DNA of 39,946 bases from Streptomyces iconiensis. GTDB taxonomy: Bacteria; Actinomycetota; Actinomycetes; Streptomycetales; Streptomycetaceae. Below the pieces are notes generated by a model that saw nothing but the letters and a program-made list of their open reading frames with translations, did no database searches and had not been told where the DNA came from. The DNA lies in NCBI RefSeq assembly GCF_028657195.3, contig NZ_JANCPR020000070.1:1-39946 (forward strand), in the 5' to 3' direction. Position 1 is the stretch's first letter, and the number at the start of each line of letters is the position of its first letter. A program made the position numbers and the translations under genes. Shown piece by piece: positions 30,972 through 39,764 of this stretch.

Positions 30972-31670
30972 CTATCCGGCAGCCGGCTCCACGAGCAGGC
31001 GCAGGTCGTCGACGGTGCCGAGCGTGGCGTCGGCGAGCCACTCAGCGGGGGTGGGGCCGCCGGTGTAGCCGAGCACGGGGATACGGGCCGCCAGCGCGGC
31101 CCGTACACCGGCCGGGCTGTCCTCGACCACGAGGCAGTGCTCGGGTGCGGCCCCGCACTCGGCCGCCGCGTGCAGGAACAGATCGGGCGCGGGCTTTCCG
31201 TGCGGTACGTCGTCCGTGCTGAAGACCCGGAAGCTGCCCTCCGTGAACCTCTCCCACAGCCCGGTGGCCCGCAGGGAATGGCGGATGCGCGCGTGCGCAC
31301 CGCTGGAGGCCACGCAGTACGGGACGCCCCGGGCGTCGAGCGCGTCCAGCACCTCCCGTACGCCCGGCATGGTGTGCGGCGCCGCCTCGAACTCCGCGGC
31401 GACGCGCGCCTGGTACTCGGCGGGCCAGCTGTCGGGCACGGGCACCGTCGCGTGGGCCCGCAGCTGTTCCAGGAGGTAGGACTCGGGGGTGCCGAGAAAG
31501 AGCGCCCGCACGTCCTCGGGCGTGAGGGCCCAGCCGACCTCGGCCGCCATCGCCGCGACCACCTCCGGCCCGATCCGTTCGGTGTCGACGAGCACCCCGT
31601 CACAGTCGAAGATCACCAACTTCGCCCCTCCGAGGGCGCACGCGGCTGACGGGCGGGCGGGGGTACGCAT
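30972..31670 (-). CDS. HAD-superfamily hydrolase (beta-phosphoglucomutase-like)
   Basis: A 232-residue phosphatase. Motif I is VIFDCDGVLVDTE with the nucleophile and acid Asp pair, motif II lies in CVASSGAHARIRHSL, motif III is the Lys in GKPAPDLFLHAAAECG, and motif IV is VVEDSPAGVRAALAA. The cap domain after motif I marks subclass IA, like beta-phosphoglucomutase and sugar-phosphate phosphatases. I start it at ATG 31670 (MRTPARPSAAC) with GGGAG upstream; a start at 31727 lacks a ribosome site. It is convergent with the sigma gene and downstream of the lactonase gene on the same strand. The substrate is unknown. Confidence 0.9.
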   Translation of the reverse strand: MRTPARPSAACALGGAKLVIFDCDGVLVDTERIGPEVVAAMAAEVGWALTPEDVRALFLGTPESYLLEQLRAHATVPVPDSWPAEYQARVAAEFEAAPHTMPGVREVLDALDARGVPYCVASSGAHARIRHSLRATGLWERFTEGSFRVFSTDDVPHGKPAPDLFLHAAAECGAAPEHCLVVEDSPAGVRAALAARIPVLGYTGGPTPAEWLADATLGTVDDLRLLVEPAAG

Positions 31671-31817
31671 CGGGCTCCCGGTGTTCGCGGTGTACGGAGG
31701 CGGCGGAACGCGCCGCCCGCCACTCAACCACGCCGCGCACGGGCACCGGCGTGGGGCTCCCAGCGATGCGGCCTGACTGGACCGGTCTGACTTGAAGCGC
31801 GCCGCGCGCCGCCGCGC

Positions 31818-33083
31818 CTACAGCGGCAGTGCGCAGACCGCGAGGGGTGCGGGGAACGGGCGGCCCGTGGGGGAGAGGGCGCCGGTGACGCGGTCCACGT
31901 GGAAGGTGCTGACCGTGCCGCTCTTCTGGTTGGCGGCGAACAGGAGCCGGCCCGAGGGGGAGAGTGCCAGGTGGCGGGGGAAGTCGCCGCCGACGGGGAC
32001 CGTGTCCAGCAGGCGCAGCCGTGCGCCGCGTGCCTCCACGGCGTAACGGGTCACGCTGTTGTGCCCCCGGTTGGCGAGGTAGGCGAACCTGCCGTCGCGC
32101 GTCACCGCGAACTGCGCCGGGTAGCTCTCGCCCGGCCCGGTTCCCGTTCCGGTCGACTGCGCGCTGCCCGGAGCGAGACGGCCGGTGCGCGGGTCGTAGG
32201 CGCAGACCACGGCGGTGTTGTCGACCTCGTTCGCGAGGTAGGCCCACCGCCCGCCGGGGTGGAACGTGAGGTGGCGCGGCCCCGCACCGGGCCGCACCGT
32301 CGCGCGGGAGACCGGCGTGAGGCGGCCGGTGCGCGTGTCGAGCCGGTAGGTGTAGAGCGTGTCCGTACCCAGGTCGACCGCGAGCACATGCCGGCCGTCA
32401 GGCGCGGTGAAGATCTGATGCGCGTGCGGCCCCTCCTGGCCAGGGCCCGGCGGCGGGCTCGTATGGGTGACGAGGTCGGTGCGCTCGCCCAGCGCGCCGT
32501 CCCGCGCGACGGGGTGCACGGCGACGCTCCCCGACAGATAGTTGGCGCTCAACAGCCAGCGCCCTCCCGGGTGTACGGACAGGTGGCAGGGCCCCGCGCC
32601 TCCCGTGCCCTGCCTGCCGAGCACCTCGGGCGGCGCGCCGGGGCGCAGCGCGACGGCGGTCACTCCTCCCTCGACGCCCGCCTCCAGCGACTCGTTCACG
32701 GCGTAGAGCGTGCGCCGGTCCGGGGAGAGGGCCAGGTAGGAGGGGTTCTCCACGCCGCTCACCACGCCCCTGGGCGTGAGGTGCCCCGTGCGGAGTGTGT
32801 AGGCGGCCAGGCCGATGCCGGTGCCGCCGCCTGGCTGCCCCGTGTACGTGCCGAGGAACAGCGGCCGGCTCCCGGCGGAACCGCCCTCCCGCGGGCTGCC
32901 GTCGGCCGTCTCCCCGTGCGGGTTCGCCCGGGCCGTTCCGCTCGCGGCTCCGACGGCGAGTACGCCGGCCGCCGTACCACCGGCGGCCAGGGAGAGGAAG
33001 CGGCGCCTGTCCGAGGGCGGTCCGTGCTCGCCCTGGCCGCCCCGCTGCTCCGGCCCCGCACCCTGCGTCACGTCGTCGCGCAC
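31818..33083 (-). CDS. Tat-exported lactonase-family beta-propeller protein
   Basis: A 421-residue seven-bladed propeller of the 6-phosphogluconolactonase/muconate-cycloisomerase-like family (Pgl/YbhE type). Repeating blades are evident: NPSYLALSPDRRTLYAVNES, GPCHLSVHPGGRWLLSANYL, GPHAHQIFTAPDGRHVLAVD, GPRHLTFHPGGRWAYLANEV and FPRHLALSPSGRLLFAANQK. The N-terminus has a Tat signal with SDRRRFLSLAAGG and a hydrophobic core ending in TARA, so it acts outside the cell, unlike YbhE. I prefer the GTG at 33083, with GGGAGGGG 7 nt upstream, over the ATG at 33104. The substrate is uncertain. Confidence 0.88.
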   Translation of the reverse strand: MRDDVTQGAGPEQRGGQGEHGPPSDRRRFLSLAAGGTAAGVLAVGAASGTARANPHGETADGSPREGGSAGSRPLFLGTYTGQPGGGTGIGLAAYTLRTGHLTPRGVVSGVENPSYLALSPDRRTLYAVNESLEAGVEGGVTAVALRPGAPPEVLGRQGTGGAGPCHLSVHPGGRWLLSANYLSGSVAVHPVARDGALGERTDLVTHTSPPPGPGQEGPHAHQIFTAPDGRHVLAVDLGTDTLYTYRLDTRTGRLTPVSRATVRPGAGPRHLTFHPGGRWAYLANEVDNTAVVCAYDPRTGRLAPGSAQSTGTGTGPGESYPAQFAVTRDGRFAYLANRGHNSVTRYAVEARGARLRLLDTVPVGGDFPRHLALSPSGRLLFAANQKSGTVSTFHVDRVTGALSPTGRPFPAPLAVCALPL

Positions 33084-33151
33084 CGCGCAGCCCCTCCCGC
33101 TCATGGTCGTTGCCGCGAGCCAGAGTGACCCGAGTTGACCCGTGAGACAAG

Positions 33152-33192
33152 AGGTGCAACCTGAAGTGCGCCAGGTGCAACGGAAGTTGCCC
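33152..33192. promoter_or_regulatory. Twin 21-bp direct repeats upstream of GH84 gene
   Basis: AGGTGCAACCTGAAGTGCGCC (33152-33172) is followed by AGGTGCAACGGAAGTTGCCC (33173-33192): the same 9-mer AGGTGCAAC and a similar GAAGT(G/T) tail at a 21-bp period. The second copy is also a partial palindrome (GGTGCAAC/AGTTGCCC). They lie between the lactonase (-) and GH84 (+) genes and may be operators for either. Confidence 0.55.
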
Positions 33193-33351
33193 GGGCGACC
33201 TTGACGTGCGTGCGGGATACACCGAGGCTGACGGTGATCACAGAGCCCGCACGGTGGCCACGGTGCGGTACGAGGGTGGCCACGCCGCCGCCCCGTGATC
33301 GCCGCACAGCCCTGACGCGCCACGCACACCGCACCCCCTACGGGAGGCCGC

Positions 33352-35346
33352 ATGTCCGCCGTCACCAGATCCCACGCAGCGCTCATAGCCCTTGCCCTCT
33401 TCGCCGCAGCCGTACCGTCCGTCGCCACCGCGGCGGGCGGTCCGGGTGGCGCGCGAGGGGCCGGCGGCGGGGACGGTCCGCCACGGGCGGACAGCGGGGG
33501 AGCCCTGCCCGTCGTCTCGCCCACGCCCCAGAAGACCGGCCGCGCGGGCCAGGACGTACGGCTCGGCCACGAAGCGGAGATCGTCGTGGGCGAAGGCACC
33601 GACGCCGCCGCGCGCCGCCTGCTGACCGAGGTACTGCGCGACAACGGGATCCGCGAAACGGACGTACGCGCACGCCCCTCGGGCCGTGCCCGGCTGACCG
33701 TACTCCTGGGCGAGGCGACCCGCCCCGACGTGGCGAAGGCGCTGCGCGGCACCGAGGTGCCCAGCGAGGCCGAGGGGTACGGGGTGCGTGTGCACAAGGA
33801 CGGCCGGCGGGGCGGCACCGTCGCGCTCGGCGGCACCGACGCGGCCGGCCAGTTCTACGCGGTGCAGACCCTGCGCCAGCTCATCACCGGGGCGCACGGC
33901 CCACGCCGGGTCGCGGGCGCCTCGATCAGCGACCGGCCCTCCATGCCGCTGCGGGGCACGATCGAGGGGTTCTACGGTCCGCCCTGGACGCAGGACGAGC
34001 GCCTGGACCACATGGACTTCCTCGGCGACACCAAGGCCAACACGTATGTGTACGCGCCCAAGGACGACCCGTACCACCGCGAGAAGTGGCGCGATCCCTA
34101 CCCGGCCGACAAGCTCGCCGAGCTGGGCACGCTAGTGGACAGGGCACGCGCCAACCATGTGCGCTTCACGTTCGCCGTCTCGCCCGGCACCTCCATCTGC
34201 TACTCGGACCCGGGCGACCTCAAGGCGCTCAAGGAGAAGCTCAGTTCGGTGTACGACCTCGGCGTGCGCGACTTCTCCGTGCCGCTGGACGACATCAGCT
34301 ACACCAAGTGGAACTGCGAGGGCGACCAGAAGAAGTACGGCGCCCCCGGGCGCGCGGCGGCGGCCGAGGCGCAGGTGGAGCTGCTCAACGCCGTACAGCG
34401 CGAGTTCGTCGCCACGCACGAGGGCACCAGGCCGCTCCAGATGGTGCCCACCGAGTACGGCGACCTGACCGAGACCGCGTACAAGAAGGTCCTGCGCGAG
34501 AAGCTGGACGGCGCCGTCGAGGTGATGTGGACGGGCACCGACGTCGTGCCGCCCGAGATCACCAACGAGCAGGCGGAGCGCGCCTCCGAGCTGTTCGGGC
34601 GCAAGGTGTTCGTCTGGGACAACTACCCGGTCAACGACTTCGACCGCACCAAGGGCAGGCTGCTGCTCGCCCCGTACGACAAGCGCGACCCCGGCCTGTC
34701 CGGGCACGTCAGCGGCATCGTGTCCAACCCCATGAACCAGGCGGCTGCCAGCAAGCTCGCCGTCTTCACCATCTCCGACTTCTCGTGGAACGACCGCGGC
34801 TACGACCGCGACCGCTCCGGCAGGCAGGCAGCCCGCTATGTAGCCGGCGGCGACCCGCGCACCACGGCGGCCCTGCGTACCTTCGTCGACCTCAACCACG
34901 CTGCGCCCACCTTCGGCGAGGAGCCGTGGCAGCCCCAATCCCCTGTGCTCAGCGGCCAGTTGCACGCCTTCTGGAAGAAGTACGCCACCGACCCGGCCGG
35001 CGCCGTACGCGATCTGCGCCCCGTCGCCGACGGCATCGCGAAGGCACCCGGCACCCTCCGCGAGGGCATCGAGGACCGCTACTTCCTCGCGGACGCCGCC
35101 CTGTGGCTCGATGCCACCGAACTGTGGGGCGACGCCATGCGCCAGGGCCTGCGCGTACTGACCGCGCTCCGCGAGGGCGACAAGGACGCGGCGGCGAAGG
35201 CACGCTCCGCCATGGACAAGGCGGCAACCGCCGCGTCCGAGATCACCGTCGACCCGGAGGAGCACCACCAGGTCGGCCCCGTGAAGATCGGCGCCCCGTA
35301 CATCGCGGACTTCCTCTCCCGCGTACGCACGGCGCAGGACGCCTAG
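33352..35346 (+). CDS. Secreted beta-N-acetylglucosaminidase (GH84)
   Basis: A 664-residue exported glycoside hydrolase. A Sec signal (HAALIALALFAAAVPSVATA) ends near residue 28. Residues about 50-190 are the GH20b-like N-terminal domain (ARLTVLLGEATRPDVAKAL). The TIM barrel follows: RGTIEGFYGPPWTQDERLDH, DTKANTYVYAPKDDPYHREKW, and the catalytic pair Asp313-Asp314 in SVPLDDISYTKWN, the two adjacent acids of GH84. VFVWDNYPVNDF is another family mark. The C-terminal part is helical (FWKKYATDPAGAVRDLRPVA). It cleaves terminal N-acetylglucosamine (or a related sugar) from chitin fragments or glycans. The stop is TAG, then a strong hairpin. Confidence 0.93.
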   Translation: MSAVTRSHAALIALALFAAAVPSVATAAGGPGGARGAGGGDGPPRADSGGALPVVSPTPQKTGRAGQDVRLGHEAEIVVGEGTDAAARRLLTEVLRDNGIRETDVRARPSGRARLTVLLGEATRPDVAKALRGTEVPSEAEGYGVRVHKDGRRGGTVALGGTDAAGQFYAVQTLRQLITGAHGPRRVAGASISDRPSMPLRGTIEGFYGPPWTQDERLDHMDFLGDTKANTYVYAPKDDPYHREKWRDPYPADKLAELGTLVDRARANHVRFTFAVSPGTSICYSDPGDLKALKEKLSSVYDLGVRDFSVPLDDISYTKWNCEGDQKKYGAPGRAAAAEAQVELLNAVQREFVATHEGTRPLQMVPTEYGDLTETAYKKVLREKLDGAVEVMWTGTDVVPPEITNEQAERASELFGRKVFVWDNYPVNDFDRTKGRLLLAPYDKRDPGLSGHVSGIVSNPMNQAAASKLAVFTISDFSWNDRGYDRDRSGRQAARYVAGGDPRTTAALRTFVDLNHAAPTFGEEPWQPQSPVLSGQLHAFWKKYATDPAGAVRDLRPVADGIAKAPGTLREGIEDRYFLADAALWLDATELWGDAMRQGLRVLTALREGDKDAAAKARSAMDKAATAASEITVDPEEHHQVGPVKIGAPYIADFLSRVRTAQDA

Positions 35347-35382
35347 CGCACCGGCGTCCACCAGGTCGGCCGCCGCAGTTGC

Positions 35383-35409
35383 CCCGGCACCGGAGGCTCC
35401 GGTGCCGGG
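35383..35409. terminator. Strong bidirectional terminator between convergent genes
   Basis: CCCGGCACCGGA (35383-35394) pairs perfectly with TCCGGTGCCGGG (35398-35409) around a 3-nt loop, a 12-bp stem. It sits in the 91-bp gap between the GH84 gene (+) and the secreted-protein gene (-). Confidence 0.82.
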
Positions 35410-35437
35410 ACGGTGTCCGTGGATCAGGCCGGGCGGC

Positions 35438-35908
35438 TCAGTCGAACACGAACGGCCCGGGAGCCTGCTGAGAGGTCGCGTTGCAGGTCACGGTGATACC
35501 CAGGACCGTGACCTGTAGTGATGTGGCCTCCAGGGAGTCGCCGGAGGCGACCGTGCCGTTCAGCGGGCCGCTGGAGACCGGGCTGCCGGCCGGGAGGGCC
35601 GGGCTGGCGTTACCGGTGAACGCCGTGCTGCCGGTGCCGTTCTTGCTGAGGGTGAGCTTCGAGGAGACGGACCCTGCCGCAAGGTCGATGGGGGAAGTGA
35701 TCGCGCCGGTAGTGACCGTGATGGTCGCGGCGGTGCCGTTCTGGGTCGCGTCGAGTGTGGCCTCGCCGGATCCCCACGTGCCGCAGTCGAAGGAGATCGT
35801 GGCGGTTTGCGGTTCCACCGCGTAGGCGCTGGGCGCCAGCGCGAGCGTGCCGGCGACGGCGATGCCGACGCCCAGGGTCGTGCCTGCTGCGAATCTGCCG
35901 TGTCTCAT
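35438..35908 (-). CDS. Secreted beta-rich protein of unknown function
   Basis: A 156-residue exported protein. The signal peptide reads MRHGRFAAGTTLGVGIAVAG, then TLALAPSAYAVE, with cleavage after AYA (about residue 30). The mature part is Thr/Ser/Gly-rich and beta-stranded (TISFDCGTWGSGEATLDATQ) with two cysteines, one near the start and one near the end (ITVTCNATSQQAPGP), which could be bridged. It resembles small immunoglobulin-like secreted proteins of actinomycetes; I cannot name a family. A 12-bp palindrome lies about 50 bp upstream of the start codon. Confidence 0.82.
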   Translation of the reverse strand: MRHGRFAAGTTLGVGIAVAGTLALAPSAYAVEPQTATISFDCGTWGSGEATLDATQNGTAATITVTTGAITSPIDLAAGSVSSKLTLSKNGTGSTAFTGNASPALPAGSPVSSGPLNGTVASGDSLEATSLQVTVLGITVTCNATSQQAPGPFVFD

Positions 35909-36304
35909 GAAGTTCCGCCTTCATGTGTGGGGGCAGCCCAGGGCCTGATGACTGGTCAGATTCCGGAATCGCTCCCATTGAGGCACCGCGATCTTGAGAG
36001 GGCAAGGCCGATCCGGGGATTTTCTCGGCATGTCCAAAACACAGCGCCGCTCCGCCAGTTCAACCTGCTGGTCAACCTCTTGACGATGCCGGACCGTTCC
36101 GTGATCTGTGACGCGGAGTCCCAGGCTCAGGGAAATCTGGACCGGGACAGTGCCTCTGTGATGCCGATACTGACGGCCTACCATCAGCTACCGGGTCTAA
36201 TCGCAGTGCACCGGGCTTTAGCCCAAGGAGCGGAAGTCAAAGGCCGAATCGCTCTCGCAAGCGGCATCCGTGGCCATGATCGAGCAGGTACGAAAGGGCA
36301 TCCC
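35909..36304. other. Intergenic region upstream of DUF397 gene
   Basis: About 400 bp with no gene I can support. DUF397 genes usually follow a helix-turn-helix regulator gene; none is visible here, although one frame stays open. It holds the palindrome GATTCCGGAATC (35959-35970), and GGGCTTTAGCCC (36212-36223), a perfect 12-bp palindrome, about 80 bp before the DUF397 start. Confidence 0.5.
35959..35970. promoter_or_regulatory. 12-bp palindrome upstream of secreted-protein gene
   Basis: GATTCCGGAATC is its own reverse complement and lies about 50 bp before the start codon of the secreted protein on the minus strand, a suitable place for an operator. No regulator family is indicated. Confidence 0.35.
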
Positions 36305-36505
36305 ATGACGACCGAAGCCCCCCGCTGGTTCACGTCCTCCTACAGCGACAACGGCGGCGACTGCGTTGAGGTTGCCGCCAACCTCGCGGCCTCGTGCGGC
36401 GTGGTTCCTGTGCGCGATTCCAAGGTGGCCGACGGCCCCGTGATCATGTTCGGCGCGACGGCGTTCTCCGCGTTCGTCGGCGCTGTCCGTCACGACGCCG
36501 TCTGA
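36305..36505 (+). CDS. DUF397 domain protein
   Basis: A 66-residue protein with the DUF397 signature: RWFTSSYSDNGGDCVEVAAN and VPVRDSKVADGPVIMFGATA, ending FSAFVGAVRHDAV. Members act with Scr1/WhiJ-type helix-turn-helix regulators in streptomycete development, perhaps as small antitoxin-like or modulator proteins. Here the usual regulator gene is not adjacent, so it appears to be an orphan. Upstream AAAGGGC may serve as a weak ribosome site. A perfect terminator follows. Confidence 0.9.
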   Translation: MTTEAPRWFTSSYSDNGGDCVEVAANLAASCGVVPVRDSKVADGPVIMFGATAFSAFVGAVRHDAV

Positions 36506-36552
36506 CCTTCGCGCCCCTGCGGCCCCTGACAGCCGCGGGGGCGCGGGAAGTT

Positions 36553-36580
36553 GGCCCCGTTCCGGCTCAGGAACGGGGCC
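36553..36580 (+). terminator. Rho-independent-type terminator after DUF397 gene
   Basis: GGCCCCGTTCC (36553-36563) pairs perfectly with GGAACGGGGCC (36570-36580), an 11-bp stem with a 6-nt loop, followed by TCTTCGT. It stands 47 bp after the DUF397 stop. Confidence 0.85.
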
Positions 36581-36643
36581 TCTTCGTGTCTCCGGGGCGT
36601 ACCGCGGAGCCCGTTGGATACGCGCAGGCCCTAGCCTCGGCCC

Positions 36644-37279
36644 ATGCACATCGAGACGAGCCCGACGGCGCTCCTCGCCCGTGCCCGCGCGCTGCGGGAC
36701 AGGGCGGGGCGTGCCGTCCTCGGCATCACGGGTGCGCCGGGAGCGGGCAAGAGTACACTCGCCGCCGCGCTGGCAGCCCAACTGGGGCCGCACGTGGGGC
36801 AGTTGCCGATGGACGGCTTCCACCTGTCCAACGAGGTCCTCACCGCGCTCGGCCGCCGGGAGCGCAAGGGCGCGCCCGACACCTTCGACGCGGCCGGATA
36901 CGCCGCACTGCTGTCCCGGTTGCGGGAGGCCGGCGGCATGGGCGAAGTGCTGTACGCGCCGCGCTTCCACCGCGAGCTGGAGGAGTCGTTCGCTGCTGAG
37001 ATCGCGCTCGGCCCCGAGATCGCCCTCGTGGTGACCGAGGGCAACTACCTTCTGCTGCCCGGAGATCCCTGGGCGCGGGTGCGGCCTTTGCTGGACGAGG
37101 TCTGGTACGTCGAGCCGGACGAAAAGCTGCGCCTGCGCCGCCTGGTGGACCGCCACATCGCCTACGGCAAGACCCGGCAGGAGGCCACCGCCTGGGCGCA
37201 CGGCACCGACCAGCGCAACGCCGCGCTCATCGCCCGTACCCGGGAAACCGCCGACGTGGTGGTCCGGCTGCCGGGCTGA
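36644..37279 (+). CDS. P-loop nucleoside/nucleotide kinase family protein
   Basis: A 211-residue cytosolic kinase of the uridine kinase/pantothenate kinase-like group (YggC/Fre-type). The P-loop is GITGAPGAGKSTLA (about residues 27-40). The acceptor-binding DGFHLSN follows at about 57-63, and Lys/Arg-rich helices and the lid (VDRHIAYGKTRQEATAW) come later. VVTEGNYLLLPGDPWARVRP is the family's Walker-B-side motif. The ATG at 36644 follows the DUF397 terminator. The phosphate acceptor (a nucleoside, pantothenate or a sugar) cannot be read from the sequence. Confidence 0.88.
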   Translation: MHIETSPTALLARARALRDRAGRAVLGITGAPGAGKSTLAAALAAQLGPHVGQLPMDGFHLSNEVLTALGRRERKGAPDTFDAAGYAALLSRLREAGGMGEVLYAPRFHRELEESFAAEIALGPEIALVVTEGNYLLLPGDPWARVRPLLDEVWYVEPDEKLRLRRLVDRHIAYGKTRQEATAWAHGTDQRNAALIARTRETADVVVRLPG

Positions 37280-37291
37280 AGTCGCCTCCGC

Positions 37292-37312
37292 CCGGGCCTC
37301 GGTGATGCCCGG
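37292..37312. terminator. Hairpin between convergent kinase and methyltransferase genes
   Basis: CCGGGC (37292-37297) pairs with GCCCGG (37307-37312) around a 9-nt loop, in the 68-bp gap between the two stops. Confidence 0.5.
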
Positions 37313-37347
37313 TCCCAGTCCTCCCGCCCTCAGTCCTCCTCCCGGCC

Positions 37348-38142
37348 TCAGTTCTTCCTGGCGAGTCCGCCGGCCATCAGGCTCTGCCCCACGGTGAGGG
37401 GGAGCCCGACGGGCTTGTCCGGCCGCCACCGTGGCAGGTACGTGACTCCGGGATCGACGAGTTCGAGCCCGTCGAAGTACGCGGTGATCTCCTCCAGCGT
37501 CCGGAAGCGGCCCGTTCCCAGATCGGACAGGAGTGCGCTCTCCAGCTGTGCCGCGTCGGGGCTGGAAGCGCAGAAATGGGTCAGGAACAGATGGCTGCCG
37601 GGCGGGAGCGCGTCGACGTAGCGCTTCACGATGCCCGCGGGGTCCTCTTCGTCGTTGAGGTGGTGGATCACGCCGAGGAGCAGCAGTCCTACGGGCTCGC
37701 CGAAGTCGATGAGCCGCCGCACCTCGGGGTGGTCCAGCACCGTGTCCGGCTCGCGAAGGTCGGCGGTGAGCAGCGCGGTGCTGGGGTCGGCGGCGAGGAT
37801 CTCGCGCCCGTAGGCGGACACCGCCGGGTCGATGTCCACGTACACGACGCGGGCGTCGGGCGCGGAAGCGCGCGCCGCCTCGTGCGTGTTCCGTACGGTC
37901 GGCAGGCCGGAACCCAGATCCAGGAACTGCCTGGTCCCGGCCTGTGCCAAGTACCGCACGCCCCGGCCCAGAAGGGCCCGGTTGTAGCGGCCCACATCGC
38001 CGATCTCGGGCACGATCCGCAGGGCCTCGTCCGCGATCGCCCGGTCTACGGCGAAGTTGTGCTCCCCGCCCAGCACCGCGTCATACACCCGCGCGATGCT
38101 GGGCCTGCTCGTGTCGACACCCTCTGGAACCCGCTCCACCAT
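37348..38142 (-). CDS. SAM-dependent methyltransferase (DUF574)
   Basis: A 264-residue protein of the actinobacterial DUF574 family. Marks: PSIARVYDAVLGGEHNFAVD at about residues 14-33, the S-adenosylmethionine motif FLDLGSGLPTVRNTHEAA (about 73-90), the acidic strand end VVYVDIDPAVSAYGRE, and GLLLLGVIHHLNDEEDPAGI. The ATG at 38142 has GAGGGGGCG upstream. These proteins are abundant in Streptomyces, often near DUF397/WhiJ-type genes; targets are unknown. Confidence 0.93.
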   Translation of the reverse strand: MVERVPEGVDTSRPSIARVYDAVLGGEHNFAVDRAIADEALRIVPEIGDVGRYNRALLGRGVRYLAQAGTRQFLDLGSGLPTVRNTHEAARASAPDARVVYVDIDPAVSAYGREILAADPSTALLTADLREPDTVLDHPEVRRLIDFGEPVGLLLLGVIHHLNDEEDPAGIVKRYVDALPPGSHLFLTHFCASSPDAAQLESALLSDLGTGRFRTLEEITAYFDGLELVDPGVTYLPRWRPDKPVGLPLTVGQSLMAGGLARKN

Positions 38143-38198
38143 GCCGCCCCCTCAGTTCGGCACAGGATGCCCGCACCTGGCGAAGGGGTCCACAGCCC

Positions 38199-39764
38199 TC
38201 ACACCGCTGCGTCGCCCCGATTCGGCTCGGGGGACGGCCCCGGCATGCCGTCGGCCAGGTCACCGGTGCCGTTCCTGCGGCGCCGGACGAGATAGCCGCA
38301 GAGCACCACGACGAGGGTCAGGGCGCTGGCGAGGAAGTCGGCGCGGGTGGCGGGCAGGAAGGCCATGGCGAGGATGACGACGGCCATCGCGCCGACCGTG
38401 AACCAGCTCAGGTAGGGGAAGCCCCACATCTTCAGCGTCAGCGCCCCCGGGTCCTCGCGCTCCAGGGTGCGCCGCAGCCGCAGCTGTGAGAGGGCGACCA
38501 GCAGATAGACGAAGAGCGCGACGGCGCCGTAGGAGTGGACGATGAAGGAGAAGACGGTGTCGGGGGACACATAGGCGAAGATCACCGACACATAGCCCAG
38601 GACGGTCGCCAGCAGGATGGCGCGGCGCGGCACGCCGTTGCCGCTCAGCTTGGTGAGGCCCTTCGGCGCGTCACCGTTGCGGGTGAGCGCGAAGACGATA
38701 CGGGAGGCGCTGTAGAGCCCGGCGTTGAGCGCGGACAGTACGGCGACGAGGATGATCGCGTTCATCACGGTGTCGGCGGCCGGAATGCCGATGTTCTTGA
38801 GCGCCGCCACGTAGGGGCCCTGTTCCACGCTGCCGTCGTTCCACGGCACGATGGCGACGATCAGGATGATGGAGCCGACGTAGAAGAGCAGCACGCGCAG
38901 GACGACCGAGTGCGTCGCGCGGGCCACGGCCTTGCGGGGCTCCTTGGACTCCGCCGCTGCCAGCGCCGCGATCTCGGCACCCGTGAAGAAGCCGACGGCC
39001 GGGATGACGGAGGTCAGGATGGGGCCGATGCCCTCGGGCGCGAAGCCCCCGTGCGCGGTCAGATTGCTCGCGTCCGCGTGCGCGCCGGGCCACAGCCCGA
39101 CGAGGAAGACCAGTCCGACGACGAGGAAGACGCTGATCGCGCCGACCTTCAGCGCGGCGAACCAGTACTCGAACTCGCCGAAGGACTTGACGGAGAACAT
39201 GTTGACCGCCGTCAGCAGCAGCATCAGCACCAGGCTGATGACCCACAGGTCGATGCCCGGCAGCCAGGCGTGGATGATCGTGGCCCCTGTGACGGCTTCG
39301 AGCGCGACGACGTTGACCCAGAAGTACCAGTAGAGCCAGCCGATGGTGAACCCGCCCCAGGAGCCGAGCGCGAGCCGTGCGTAGGCGTAGAAGGAGCCCA
39401 CGGCGGGTCGTGCGACGGCCATCTCGCCGAGCATCCGCATCACCAGGATGGCCAGCAGGCCGGCCAGCAGGAACGAGATGATGACGGCCGGCCCCGTCTC
39501 GCCGATGATGACGCCGCTGCCCACGAACAGCCCGGCACCGATCACCCCGCCCAGCGCGATCATCGACATGTGCCGCTGCTTGAGCCCGTTCTGGAGCCCG
39601 CCCCCGCCCGGGCCCCCGTCTCCGCCCGTCTCGTCGGGCGCTGCTTCAGCCGTGGAGGCGCCCGGGCCCCCGGGCACTCCGCCGGCCCCGGGTGTGTCGT
39701 CGGCCCCGGGCTCACCTTTCACCGTGGTCGTTCTTGCGGGCCTGACTGGGTTGCTCTCTCGCAC
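38199..39764 (-). CDS. Amino acid permease (APC superfamily)
   Basis: A 521-residue transporter with 12 helices. The start GLKQRHMSMIALGGVIGAGL, then FVGSGVIIGETGPAVIISFL, is the classic amino-acid transporter signature; SFYAYARLALGSWGGFTIGW and FFTGAEIAALAAAESKEPRK are further marks of the AAT/GabP-like group. The first 55 residues are a Gly/Pro-rich cytoplasmic head. I took the GTG at 39764 as start; a GTG at about 39722 would shorten the head. The precise amino acid transported is not evident. Confidence 0.9.
   Translation of the reverse strand: MRESNPVRPARTTTVKGEPGADDTPGAGGVPGGPGASTAEAAPDETGGDGGPGGGGLQNGLKQRHMSMIALGGVIGAGLFVGSGVIIGETGPAVIISFLLAGLLAILVMRMLGEMAVARPAVGSFYAYARLALGSWGGFTIGWLYWYFWVNVVALEAVTGATIIHAWLPGIDLWVISLVLMLLLTAVNMFSVKSFGEFEYWFAALKVGAISVFLVVGLVFLVGLWPGAHADASNLTAHGGFAPEGIGPILTSVIPAVGFFTGAEIAALAAAESKEPRKAVARATHSVVLRVLLFYVGSIILIVAIVPWNDGSVEQGPYVAALKNIGIPAADTVMNAIILVAVLSALNAGLYSASRIVFALTRNGDAPKGLTKLSGNGVPRRAILLATVLGYVSVIFAYVSPDTVFSFIVHSYGAVALFVYLLVALSQLRLRRTLEREDPGALTLKMWGFPYLSWFTVGAMAVVILAMAFLPATRADFLASALTLVVVLCGYLVRRRRNGTGDLADGMPGPSPEPNRGDAAV

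Noticed and set aside
35807..36304. In-frame upstream extension of the DUF397 gene (open frame from 35807)
   Set aside because: DUF397 proteins start at M-x-x-x-x-x-x-W-F-x-S-S-Y; the extension has no family motif and overlaps the 5' end of the opposite-strand secreted protein gene.
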